In this document: positions 43,601 through 50,104 of the stretch, one piece after another
Numbering within the stretch: the stretch's first letter is position 1
Layout of the letters: each line of letters opens with the position of its first letter
Assembly: GCA_964568145.1 (NCBI GenBank)
Contig: CAZMOZ010000003.1
Location: 219,132 to 283,131 of the forward strand
Source: DSVZ01 sp964568145
GTDB lineage: Bacteria; Verrucomicrobiota; Verrucomicrobiia; Limisphaerales; J093
Reading direction: 5' to 3'
DNA length: 64,000 bases
The notes under the pieces: model-generated
What the model was told of the DNA's origin: nothing
Database searches by the model: none
Seen by the model: the letters and a program-made list of their open reading frames with translations, nothing else
Made by a program: the position numbers and the translations under genes

Positions 43601-43608
43601 GTTTGCAT
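37693..43608 (-). CDS. Giant BlaR1-type M56 sensor peptidase fused to CarboxypepD_reg, thioredoxin-like and WD40 domains
   Basis: 1971 residues. The N-terminus is a BlaR1/MecR1 sensor: TM helices near 18-36, 46-66 and 203-222, the M56 zinc motif H302-E303-L-A-H306, third ligand E343 in DRELAADH, and a TM near 408-426. In BlaR1 a penicillin-binding sensor follows; here a beta-sandwich region (457-640) and a long series of carboxypeptidase-regulatory-like repeats (about 683-1470) do. Next is a thioredoxin-like domain (about 1500-1610) with WSATNEAS where WCxxC would be, then a Pro/Ala linker and seven WD40 blades (about 1660-1971; SPDGRTLA...VRLWDVETGE). The C-terminal 1540 residues are predicted extracytoplasmic. 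Encoded 3 nt after blaI, its presumed cleavage target. Ligand unknown. Confidence 0.9.
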   Translation of the reverse strand: MQTAVEFPTPLLEGLLRASWQAAILVALVLLLLRLFRRWLAPRWRHALWLLVLARLLLPVTPAAAWSMFNWLPGHAGLLRAVDISPPPTTVPAIPSTAEPEQSKVAAWSVAADTDAPPRWERDASAPLSWRNIPFPAGAVVPPAGAPIQSAGESAQSDGGALSAAGEAGARPRLERGASAAPSIPGAEVPVASHNVHALLKAWFWPGLWLAGVGLLGGRVVWTSLRFRQALRAASQPVTDLALTGLLAECRRRLRVRRAVAAFETDRVQSPALCGWRRPRLLLPAGLARRLTHAELRHVLLHELAHLRRGDILVNWLATVAQVLHWFNPAVWYALRRLRADRELAADHLALAALGEDHAQGYGRTILKLVASFTRPVAVPAAVGILEDKRAMRERIAAIAAFRRPGRWSGLAAVWVAGLAFVTLTDAQPRPAETAGGAMPSAEGRVGSDAAAGTLRFRPLDLAPHYVTRWDTIKPGTSWAAVPKGLQTFDDVPFDLGGLLELSGLGALRDNKQFPTRVEGIAVGGPLAALHLFHGAGYDAPDGTPIARLVLHYADGQSADLPLRYGVHVRNWWVERGEKSGVVSDPATRVAWTGTSPETDAFGGTLRLFHTRLANPRPDQPVVSVDVVSLLTRVTPVIVAMTAEAPGAGPGATPPAAAAVEAKDRSLAAAGDATSPKPASSGECRLRLVAADSGQPVAGASVRLQVANAQGSHAFGEHHADREGRVTLDFPPEGITQFTLVARAPGHLPRQEVLPGPRLPRELTLRLERGVRIGGVVRDDQGRPVPGVRVQVNGVMRDAVGQFLELELEAVKTDGDGRWTSRSAPPKPEGLNFKLSHPGFFPAEYDQADEAGERLVSTRSLLAGEAVMTIEPGIEIYGQVSLMEGNRLKPVAEAGVMLASGDEFATRRETRTHADGHFRLLVLETGEAMLLVQAAGRAPELAKIQLERGLKPLFYTLQPGRTIEGRVTDERDQPVPGAVVTIERWQDLSLLNWRAETDAEGRFRKDGAPLEAVTLAVSKWGFNQTTQELSGVAAPEISFVPLRLARVFLFTGRVLDAETGQPVTAFRLVRGDVWGGLDPDQTNWQSGREQPTASADGSFSVGLDYDSGGQVRFLAAAEGYLPEVSPVLASTGWHEHTFKLKKGSGPQGVVVNAAGQPVAGAEVGIVGFGYLQLGQGAFRPFGGNQLNLTKTDAEGRFKLPALLPNPTLLAVDPDHGFAEITTEAVAAAGKIVLQPWGRIEGVFKIGSQSAVDREVALVNRALGPGDWHLDFNAYKTRTDSAGRFAIDKAPPGERQLMRPVPIGRGGSWSHLQRVTVKTGAVTQVVYGGTGRPVIGKVVLSDPRRKLDWTSGHHSLSTRFPQPPPEMRTPEGYRAWQKSPEFREAVANQRHYAPTWQPDGSFRFDDVAAGQYQLNLHFVEPADSLPQTPLGFIVREVEVPEIPGGQSDEPLDLGELRLELRSEQEIAADRARQAEAPGGRASAGERLPTLDGGTFDATQMEGKFVLMTAWSATNEASHAELQLLKRLHAEYAGDGRLVMLGAVMDDDLEPARKLVAELEIKWPQIVPPAGMKRDLPRQFPDAKLPLSVFGRTGDSTQPTPLRGEAVLEAVRQALGEPVKSAAPTPATAEPDEARTEPAPAPAAAEDAGLKAAPAPDASGVILRDTAPAELRGVKPRLWTAVFSPDGRTLATTAGWDNPREPGELVLWDVATGRPRVVIRQESTIRTAAFSPDGRRLAIGDFAGQITLLDPANGGVVRALPQQTKLVNSVVFAPDGRTLASGGFDETVRLWDVETGEARRAFVLPGQGVVKIAISPDGQWLAAGTWPGKLHVWRLPAGEKAHELDASAPRTAEAVEFSPDGKTIVTGSWDGHLRVWSVPAGEGTSRLARDRTGVMAAAFSPDGRLLASSDDRGVVELWLVATGAKLGTIPAHDDRCHGLAISPDGRRLATAGWDRVVKIWKVENRQLEATFSR

Positions 43609-43611
43609 GAC

Positions 43612-43986
43612 TCAGACCTTTCGACTCAAAATGCGTTGCAGCTCGCGGATTTCGGCGGGGGTCAGGCGCCGGTGTTCGACGAAGTGCGCCAGCATCGGCT
43701 CGAGCGCGCCGCCGAACACGCGGTCGAGAAACGACTCGGTGGCGGCGGCCACGCAGTCTTTTTCGGCCACCAGCGGGCGATAGACGTAGCCGCGGCCCTC
43801 GCGGCGGTAGCCCAGCGCCTTTTTCCTCACCAGACGGTTGAGGAGCGTGCGGGCGGTCTTGGGATGCCAGGTGGAGTCCTGGGCGACGAGCCGCTCGATG
43901 ATGCCGGCGGCGGTGACGGGGGCGTGGCTCCAGACCACCTTCATCACCTCCCACTCGGTCTCGGAAATGCGCGGAATCGCAGGCAT
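43612..43986 (-). CDS. BlaI/MecI family transcriptional repressor
   Basis: The 124-residue winged-helix repressor has ISETEWEVMKVVWSHAPVTA, a recognition region with WHPKTARTLLNRLVRKKALGY, and the wing GRGYVYRPLVAEKDC. A C-terminal dimerisation helix (LTPAEIRELQRIL) follows. Family members bind as dimers to TACA/TGTA palindromes and are inactivated by cleavage triggered by a BlaR1-type peptidase. Two matching palindromes lie 10-48 nt upstream of its ATG, so it should repress itself and the sensor. Co-transcribed with the giant sensor gene (3-nt gap). No beta-lactamase gene is nearby. Confidence 0.94.
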   Translation of the reverse strand: MPAIPRISETEWEVMKVVWSHAPVTAAGIIERLVAQDSTWHPKTARTLLNRLVRKKALGYRREGRGYVYRPLVAEKDCVAAATESFLDRVFGGALEPMLAHFVEHRRLTPAEIRELQRILSRKV

Positions 43987-43995
43987 GGGATCTGG

Positions 43996-44034
43996 CTTAC
44001 AGGTGTAATCTGCCGCAAGGATTACACCTGTAAG
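43996..44034 (-). promoter_or_regulatory. Double BlaI operator (two TTACA-N2-TGTAA palindromes)
   Basis: TTACAGGTGTAA at 43997-44008 and TTACACCTGTAA at 44022-44033 are each 12-bp palindromes of the TACA/TGTA type. They are inverse copies of one another, embedded in a 39-bp dyad (15-bp perfect arms, 9-nt centre). The inner edge is 10 nt from the blaI start, so a bound repressor would cover the promoter and the start region. No Shine-Dalgarno is visible there, which suggests a leaderless or very short-leader transcript. Confidence 0.85.
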
Positions 44035-44077
44035 CGCAGACCGTCAAGGGAAGATTTGTCCGGCCCGGCCTTGGAGG

Positions 44078-44366
44078 GATGGGGCGGGACTTCTGTCGAG
44101 CCCTGATCTCCAAAACGTGGAGTTGGTTCGTGGTTCGTGGTTTGTTCTTCGTGGTTGCTGGCCCGTGGCAGCGGCCTTCGACTTTCGACCTTCGGCCTTC
44201 GACTGCCTTCGTCGAGTCCTGACCGTTCAGCCCGAAAACCGGAGTTGCTCGTAGCGCCGGATTCCCATCCGGCTCAACTTCGGTTTTCAGATCCGGGGCT
44301 GCGGTCGGCAGAGCGCGGTTCCCGCAGGCGGGGCGCCCGCGGCCCGCCCGCTGCCGGCACGAAAGT
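44078..44366. repeat. Dispersed mosaic repeat, copy A
   Basis: Begins GATGGGGCGGGACTTCTGTC and continues GAGCCCTGATCTCCAA. It holds a TTCGACCTTCGGCC-type repeat at 44177-44215 and an inverted repeat at 44228-44290 (CCCGAAAACCGGAGTTG with CAACTTCGGTTTTCAG). It ends GCCCGCTGCCGGCACGAA. Copy B at 47294-47496 has the same two ends. It fills most of the 450-bp gap between blaI and the lipoprotein genes. An AT-rich stretch at 44390-44430, after the repeat, may hold the promoter of those genes. Confidence 0.65.
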
Positions 44367-44434
44367 GAGTTGCCCCAGTTCAGGAATCCCGCTTGATTTA
44401 TGCCAAATTTCATGCATGCTTCTGTTGAATTCAG

Positions 44435-44920
44435 TTGAACAGCCACCAGTCACCGTTGCTCCGGAGACGCGCGGAAACCGGGAACAACCTCCCCGGAAGC
44501 CGGGCAGAGCGACGGGGCAACCTGGCTCGTGGCTGCGGCGCGTGGCTCCCCACCGCTCTGGCGCCGGCGGCGGCGGCGCTCGGCGCGCTGGCGCTGCTCA
44601 CCGGTTGCATTTACCTCCCGTCCAAATCGGGCACCGGCCGCGTGCTGGTGGTCGGGATCGGGCTCGTGACCGTGAACGACCGGACCAACCAGGCCATGGT
44701 CGCCACCAGCACCCAGGTGCTGGGCGTGGAGGTCAGCCACCGCCCCGGACTCAAGTTCGCGGTGGGCTACGCGTCCGGCGTGGTGACGACCGTGTCCGAC
44801 GGCGCCGAGGACGTGCGCGCCGAGGTGTCGCATTACCCGTTCGGCCCGGTGAACGTCACCGTGCAGAAGGCCGACCTCGCTTTTCCGACCAACGAAACCG
44901 AAGCCCCAAATCCCCCATGA
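44435..44920 (+). CDS. Putative lipoprotein, paralogous to the next gene
   Basis: The 161-residue frame is open from TTG 44435 (another TTG at 44456); no ATG is available. A lipobox ALLTGC at about residue 58 follows a hydrophobic Ala/Leu run, so the mature protein is about 100 residues. Its core, MVATSTQVLGVEV followed by GLKFAVGYASGVVTTV, resembles the start of the next protein (VIASTGTTLGVEL, LKVGYNRGELALV), suggesting an old duplication. Function is unknown. The stop overlaps the next start by 4 nt (ATGA), so the two are co-translated. Confidence 0.72.
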   Translation: MNSHQSPLLRRRAETGNNLPGSRAERRGNLARGCGAWLPTALAPAAAALGALALLTGCIYLPSKSGTGRVLVVGIGLVTVNDRTNQAMVATSTQVLGVEVSHRPGLKFAVGYASGVVTTVSDGAEDVRAEVSHYPFGPVNVTVQKADLAFPTNETEAPNPP

Positions 44921-45762
44921 AAGCACCCTCCCGTTCGCCCAAACATCACCCGGCGCTCTGGCTGCTCGGCGTCCTCACCGCCGGGCTGCTCCTGCCGGGC
45001 TGTTCCATTGACCGGCACACGGTCATCGCCTCCACCGGCACGACGCTGGGCGTCGAGCTGGCCCAGGACCAGGCGACCCAGTCACCGCGGCTCAAGGTGG
45101 GTTACAACCGCGGCGAGCTGGCGCTGGTGCCGTCCAACCGCTCGGCCGAAAAAGAGCCCGGCTCGCGCCACCTCGCGCCGCGGTGCGAGAAGTGCCAGAA
45201 AGGCGAGGCCGGCTGCCAGACGCCCGGGAAATGCGCGAAGGTGTTGTCCGACCTCCCGGAGGAGGTCCTCAAGAACACCAAGGACGGCGGCGCGGTGGAC
45301 ACCGCCGAGGTGCTGATGGAAATCCGGATGCAGGGCGGCATCATGTTCAACGGCATCCAGGACGGCGGGCTTTACCAGCGGCTGGCCGTGGGCAAGACGG
45401 CGGTCCAACAGCCCGGCGCCTCGCTCATGTTCGCGCGGGACAACAAGGGCAATCTGTCGAGCGAAGGCGCGGAGGCCGTCGCCCGGGCCACCGCCGCGGT
45501 CAAGGGCATCCCGCAGGAATCCGCCGACACGCTGGGCAACCGGGCTGCGCTGGCCCGCGCCTACATGGCCGCCGACGACAAAACGCCGTTTGATGAGGCC
45601 GCCCGGGAAGCGGGCTACGCGGCCGGCACATCCGCGCCGTTTCAGCAATTCCTGCTCGACGAAGATTTCAAGAGCGACAACGCTGGCAAACGCGCCGCCG
45701 CCGCGGCCCGCCTGAAGGTGTTGACGGAAGCATTGAAAGCGCGGGGCATCTCTGTGGAATAA
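44917..45762 (+). CDS. Putative lipoprotein with Cys cluster
   Basis: The 281-residue protein has a signal and lipobox LLLPGC (Cys at about residue 29). Its first module resembles the mature part of the preceding lipoprotein (VIASTGTTLGVEL, RLKVGYNRGELALVP). A short insert RCEKCQKGEAGCQTPGKC follows with four cysteines, then VDTAEVLMEIRMQGGIMFNG, GLYQRLAVGKTAVQQPGAS and an Ala-rich helical C-terminus. Function is unknown; the outer or inner membrane face is likely. The insert may bind metal or form disulphides. Confidence 0.82.
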   Translation: MKAPSRSPKHHPALWLLGVLTAGLLLPGCSIDRHTVIASTGTTLGVELAQDQATQSPRLKVGYNRGELALVPSNRSAEKEPGSRHLAPRCEKCQKGEAGCQTPGKCAKVLSDLPEEVLKNTKDGGAVDTAEVLMEIRMQGGIMFNGIQDGGLYQRLAVGKTAVQQPGASLMFARDNKGNLSSEGAEAVARATAAVKGIPQESADTLGNRAALARAYMAADDKTPFDEAAREAGYAAGTSAPFQQFLLDEDFKSDNAGKRAAAAARLKVLTEALKARGISVE

Positions 45763-45784
45763 ATTGCCGCAACCGTCTTTCCCC

Positions 45785-45940
45785 ATGAAAACGCAAGTAG
45801 AGCGCATTGACCTCGCCACGCCCGGACTCGACCTGCGGAAGACCATCCAGGACGTTTGCGACATCAAACTCGCGGCCGGCCTCAAGCTGGTGGCGACGTT
45901 TGTGTTCGGCACGGACTTGGTGCTGATCTTCCAGCCCTGA
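45785..45940 (+). CDS. Small hypothetical protein (51 residues)
   Basis: Frame from ATG 45785 to TGA 45938-45940 reads MKTQVERIDLATPGLDLRKT, then about 31 more residues ending TDLVLIFQP. It lies 22 nt after the lipoprotein operon on the same strand. The composition is protein-like: an amphipathic helix followed by a hydrophobic beta-strand pair. No family is recognised. It could be a small partner of the lipoproteins. No gene is evident from 45941 to 46066. Confidence 0.5.
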   Translation: MKTQVERIDLATPGLDLRKTIQDVCDIKLAAGLKLVATFVFGTDLVLIFQP

Positions 45941-46066
45941 CCGCAGCGTGGCGACGGACGCGAGGTCCTGACCAACGGGCGACACTACGTGTCGCTCGTA
46001 CACACTGGCGTGCGCGAGAGGGTTGCGCCGTGACGGTACCGTCGGGTCACGCAAACCCCTTGACCG

Positions 46067-47140
46067 CTATCCCTTGCGCCCCAGCATCCGGTCCAGCGAA
46101 TCGGAGGTCTGGTAGATCAGCGCCTCCGGGTAGTGCGCGTACGGGTGGAAGTACTCGAAGGTGCAGTAGCCGCGATAGCCGGCTTGATCCAGCGCCTCCA
46201 CCACCGCCGGCCAGTCGGTCGTCCCGTCGAGCAGCGGCCGGAACGCCTCCAGCGAGTGGTCGGTGCCCTTCTTGGTGAACTCCTTGAAATGCGTGTTCTG
46301 GATGCGCCGGCCCAGAATCCGGATCCAGTGCTCGGGATACTGGAAGAGCATGATGTTGCCGGTGTCGAAGTGGACCCGCACAAACTCGCTTCCGAAGCTG
46401 TCCACAAACGCCGCCAGCTCCATCGGCGTCATCAGATAGCCGTTGAAGAAGATGTTCTCGATGTTGAGGTGGACCTTCAGCTTCTCGGCCGCCGGCAGCA
46501 GCCGGCCCACCGCCTCGCGCGCCCGCCGGTCGCACACGTCGTTCGGCACCGGCTCGTGATCGGTCCGCCACGGGATGCACACTGCGCCGGGCACCACCAG
46601 CAGGTTCTCCGTGCCCAGGTCGTGGGCCGCCTGCGCCATCTTCGCCGCGAGTTCGAGTCCCCGCTCCCGTTTTTGCGGGTCGTTGCTCGTCAGCGGGTAC
46701 GGCCAGAAGAGGAATGAGCAAAGGCCGCTGATCGCCAGGCCAAGGTCCTCGGCCAGCTTGCGGATCGCCGTGAATTCCCGGGGGCCGGCCTTGGGCGAAA
46801 GTTCGCTCTCGAGGTCGTAGTTCAACTCGATCCCGTCGAACCCGGCGCGTTTGGCCAGTCGCAGGCATTCCGCGAGCGACATCCGCTCCGGGTACGGAAA
46901 CGCCCAGAGGTTGATGGATTTCTTCAAGTCGTAGCGCCGGGGCGCCGCGCGCCGCGGGTCGGGCGCATCCGCGGACTGCGGTTCCGCCGCGTAGCCGGCA
47001 ACCGCCGCGCCGCCGGCTGCCGCGAGCGCGGATTTCAGCAAGGCGCGCCGCGACAACGGGCGGGCGGCGGCTTCGGCGTCGCGAAAGGCCGAGGCGTCGG
47101 TGAACAGGCCGGAGAAGGCAGGATTGATTGGGGTATGCAC
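46067..47140 (-). CDS. Sugar phosphate isomerase/epimerase-like TIM-barrel protein with Tat signal
   Basis: The 357-residue protein (xylose-isomerase-like AP-endonuclease 2 fold) starts at GTG 47140. It has a Tat motif SRRALLKSALAAAG at about residues 29-42. The barrel includes INLWAFPYPERMSLAECL, FDGIELNYDLE, NIENIFFNGYLMTP, HFDTGNIMLFQYPEHWI, QNTHFKEFTK and YCTFEYFHPY. Glu, Asp and His at NIEN, HFDTGN and HFKEF are the expected metal ligands. The substrate is unknown. Tat-exported members occur often in Planctomycetes and Verrucomicrobia with Gfo/Idh proteins; here it is alone. Confidence 0.87.
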   Translation of the reverse strand: MHTPINPAFSGLFTDASAFRDAEAAARPLSRRALLKSALAAAGGAAVAGYAAEPQSADAPDPRRAAPRRYDLKKSINLWAFPYPERMSLAECLRLAKRAGFDGIELNYDLESELSPKAGPREFTAIRKLAEDLGLAISGLCSFLFWPYPLTSNDPQKRERGLELAAKMAQAAHDLGTENLLVVPGAVCIPWRTDHEPVPNDVCDRRAREAVGRLLPAAEKLKVHLNIENIFFNGYLMTPMELAAFVDSFGSEFVRVHFDTGNIMLFQYPEHWIRILGRRIQNTHFKEFTKKGTDHSLEAFRPLLDGTTDWPAVVEALDQAGYRGYCTFEYFHPYAHYPEALIYQTSDSLDRMLGRKG

Positions 47141-47293
47141 GGGAAAGTGGTAGCACACCCGCGAGATTTTGCCAGCCGCCAGCGAGGCCGCCGGAAGGCG
47201 CGGTCGCGCAACCAAACACCATGACCCGCGGGTCGGGACGACTGGCCGGGGCGCATCGCACTTATGTGCTGTTCCGGCCTTGACGCCTTGACG

Positions 47294-47496
47294 GGGTGGG
47301 GCGGACTCCGTCGAGCCCTGACCTCCAATTGCGGAATGCGGAACTGCGGCCCGGGCAGCATCGGCGATGCTTCGCTTCCAGTTCGGATTTCGGACTTCGG
47401 ACTTCGGACGGCGCGGCCGCAGGCCGCGCCCCCGCGGCACGGCCCCAGAGGCGAGGTCGCCTTGGCCACTCCAGCCCGCCCGCTGCCGGCTCGAAT
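47294..47496. repeat. Dispersed mosaic repeat, copy B
   Basis: Starts GGGTGGGGCGGACTCCGTCG then AGCCCTGACCTCCAA. The middle has the TTCGGATTTCGGACTTCGG repeat at 47383-47409 and ends GCCCGCTGCCGGCTCGAA. Both ends match copy A (44078-44366), while the interior differs apart from the TTCGGAY units. It lies in the 534-bp gap between the isomerase-like gene and the 47675 gene. An AT-rich island at 47625-47665 (CATATTATCCAATAAGATC) may contain the promoter of that gene. Confidence 0.65.
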
Positions 47497-47674
47497 GCGG
47501 GATGCGCCCACTGGCCGGTCCCACCAGGGTTGAAGTTGACCGCAACTTCGACGCGACCCATCAAACCTCGGTCAGCCAGTGTGTTTGATGACCGAGTCCC
47601 GATGCCATTCGATTTCGCTTTCACGCCGGCATATTATCCAATAAGATCAGGGAAATAATGTTAATAGCCCTGCT

Positions 47675-49669
47675 ATGAATTACCAAGAACTCAGGCCAAG
47701 CATCTCAGGCCGGCGAGGCAGTGCAGCACTCACGCGGGTTATTGCCGGATTGACATCGGTGTGGATCGGACTGGTCTCCGGGCGGTTGCATCACTCCGTG
47801 TGGGCCCAGCCGTTGACGCTCACGGTCGAGAGTGTTGGCCAGGAGGGCATTCGCCTGCAGGCGCAAACAACCGCCGCTGGCTCCCTTTCGTTGGAAGGCT
47901 CGTTCGACCTCCGAGACTGGTTCTTGATTCAGTCCGCCACCGCTGTGAATGGCGCGGCGCGCTTCTTCCATTCCAACTCGATCCCCGCGGGCGCGGTGTT
48001 CTACCGAGCCCGCGCCGGCGCCCTGCCCGAGCCCGGGCGCATCGTGGCGCAAACGGACCCCAGCCAATCGGCCGCGGCCTTGATCACCCCCGAGGCAGGC
48101 GGTCGGATGAGCCTCGTGTCCGCCGACGGTGTCCGCTTCGAATTCGCGGCACCCTCCAACTCCGTTCGAGAGCCGGTGGCCGTGCGCATGACCGTGATTA
48201 CGAATTTCACAGCCTTTCCCGCGAATGACGGTTTCCGAGTGGCCGTGACCTTCGAGCCGGAGGGCCTCGATTTCAGGGAAACGGCCTGGCTTACGATTGC
48301 CTTCCCGAACGACCTCCCCGTCGAGGACATGGCCGGCTATTCGTTCGACGGCGATGGTATCGGCTTTCACCTGATCGCGGCCCGGCCCGCCCCCCGGGAG
48401 ATGGTGCTGGCCGTGGATCACTTCAGCGGCAAAGGCGTGGCCAGTTTCCGCAGCTCCGCCCCGCCGACCTTCGACCAGGCCTGGACGCGCCAGCGCGATG
48501 CCCGCTACGCCGCCGAGGACCGCCACGCCCGCACAGCCAGTCAGATATACCGGGACCTGTTCACCGGGAAGATCCCCGAGCACACCGCGCAAAACCGGCT
48601 GGACATAAGCGAGTTGAGCATGATCTCCGATATCTTCCGCAACGGCGTGCAACCCTACCTCAAGGTCGCCGAAACCGACTGCGCCATCGGCCGTGCCATC
48701 GTGGTGCCCGAGCTCGAGCGCCTGATTGCCAACGCCTCGCGCGTCATCGGCGCCCCACTCGGCGAGAACGATCCGCTGCAAGAGGATCTTCGGAAGATCA
48801 TGCCCAAAGTCCGCTGCGCCTGCGCCCGGGAGCTGATCCGACGCTGCGAGGAAGATCCCGGCGCATCCGGCTCGGATCTTCTCCGGGCGCTGAACAGCCT
48901 GCTGCTCGACTCGCGCCTCGTGACCGGCAGGACCGACGCGCAAGACTGCGAACTTGGATCGGACGACCAGATCCGCGCGCGTCTCCTGTCCGGGCCGTGC
49001 TTCGGCCAATGGGAGGGAACGATCGTTCTCGAGCGTGTGACCAGCATCGTCGGCACGGGACAATCGAACACCCGCACGCAAACGTGGGATGACGAAACGC
49101 GGGAGCTTTACGTCGCAACGGTGAAGGTCGTCACCCGGCACACCACCTTCACCACGGGTGGGAAACCCGGCGAGAGCTGGACACTCGCGACGGAAGGCCC
49201 CTTCCACACCGGCATCCGCGTCAACCGGCTGATCGTGGACGACCCGCCCGACTGGGGCATCGTCACCACCACGACTGAAACGGCGACGGCTGCGGAATCC
49301 GTCCCGGCTCGAGGTGAGATCACCCTGCGGATCGTAGATGGGCAGTTGGAGAGCCTCGGGGCCGGCGGTGGCGCTTCGGCCCAGAGCGTGCGCTATCCCT
49401 TTCGCACGGATATCAGCTACCGGTGCAAGGTGCCGTTCCCTCCCAACAATCCGTGCCCCGACGCAGAATCCTACAGGCAGACTCGGTCGCTCGGGATTTT
49501 CCTGGGCTACGGCGTCGACGCATCCGATCCGCACGCGACGTTCACGACCGCGCCCGGCCGGGTATCGGCCACGTGGCACCGGGTGAGAGAGAACGCGCAA
49601 TTCTTCGGACCGCCCCAACGTGTGGAGGAACGCATTCAGATGTCGCTGCTCAAACGGCCCACTCGTTAA
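47675..49669 (+). CDS. Secreted protein of unknown function (664 residues)
   Basis: The signal region extends to about residue 45 (VIAGLTSVWIGLVSG...VWAQ). A first domain of about 70 residues (LTLTVESVGQEGIRLQAQTT to VFYRARAGA) looks like the discoidin/F5-type SFDLRDWFLIQ...FYRAR module common in secreted verrucomicrobial proteins. The central part has TVTFEPEGLDF-like beta structure (VAVTFEPEGLDFRETAWLTI), and a later helical region is rich in Cys (CACARELIRRCEEDPG). No catalytic motif is recognised. Sequence around it is less GC-biased than neighbours, and it stands alone, so it may be a recent acquisition. Confidence 0.78.
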   Translation: MNYQELRPSISGRRGSAALTRVIAGLTSVWIGLVSGRLHHSVWAQPLTLTVESVGQEGIRLQAQTTAAGSLSLEGSFDLRDWFLIQSATAVNGAARFFHSNSIPAGAVFYRARAGALPEPGRIVAQTDPSQSAAALITPEAGGRMSLVSADGVRFEFAAPSNSVREPVAVRMTVITNFTAFPANDGFRVAVTFEPEGLDFRETAWLTIAFPNDLPVEDMAGYSFDGDGIGFHLIAARPAPREMVLAVDHFSGKGVASFRSSAPPTFDQAWTRQRDARYAAEDRHARTASQIYRDLFTGKIPEHTAQNRLDISELSMISDIFRNGVQPYLKVAETDCAIGRAIVVPELERLIANASRVIGAPLGENDPLQEDLRKIMPKVRCACARELIRRCEEDPGASGSDLLRALNSLLLDSRLVTGRTDAQDCELGSDDQIRARLLSGPCFGQWEGTIVLERVTSIVGTGQSNTRTQTWDDETRELYVATVKVVTRHTTFTTGGKPGESWTLATEGPFHTGIRVNRLIVDDPPDWGIVTTTTETATAAESVPARGEITLRIVDGQLESLGAGGGASAQSVRYPFRTDISYRCKVPFPPNNPCPDAESYRQTRSLGIFLGYGVDASDPHATFTTAPGRVSATWHRVRENAQFFGPPQRVEERIQMSLLKRPTR

Positions 49670-49781
49670 GCCAGCCCGCGGCGGGAAGGGCCGCCAGGGT
49701 TCGTTCGCCGGCCGCACCCTTTCGGCGTGACGCCAGCATCCAGTGCGGCTGCCGCGCCACCGGAGGTGCCAACTCGCGGCG

Positions 49782-49893
49782 TCAATCGCCCGCCGGCAGC
49801 AGCCAGTAGGTCGTCGAGGCCTTTGTCGCGAACCCCACCGTATCTGGCGCCAGCGGCTGCGTCTTCACTTGGCCGCCGTGCGGTGAGCCCCAG
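49782..49893 (-). pseudogene. C-terminal remnant of a GH95-type hydrolase gene
   Basis: Minus strand reads SPHGGQVKTQPLAPDTVGFA then TKASTTYWLLPAGD and a stop at 49782. It aligns with the end of the intact GH95 at 54885 (ARGGLVKTQPATPGVVAFP, TQVGATYWLMPARD) over about 35 residues. Upstream, the similarity fades into unrelated sequence. It appears to be the stub of a deleted GH95 paralogue. The rest of 49670-50104 holds no supported gene. Confidence 0.75.
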
Positions 49894-50104
49894 CTCCGGC
49901 ACGCCAGATACGCTCAGCCACAGGCGGATGAATACGTCGCGGATCGTGGTGGCGAAAGGAGCAACGGACGGCGCCTTGGGCTGTGCCGGGGGCTTGATCG
50001 CGCTCTCATCCTTCGCCAGCGGCCGCTTGGTCATTGTTTTTCACCAGTGGACATTTTGCCCGCCAGGTTCGATAGTTAGTCAGTTACCAACCAAACACGG
50101 GCCG

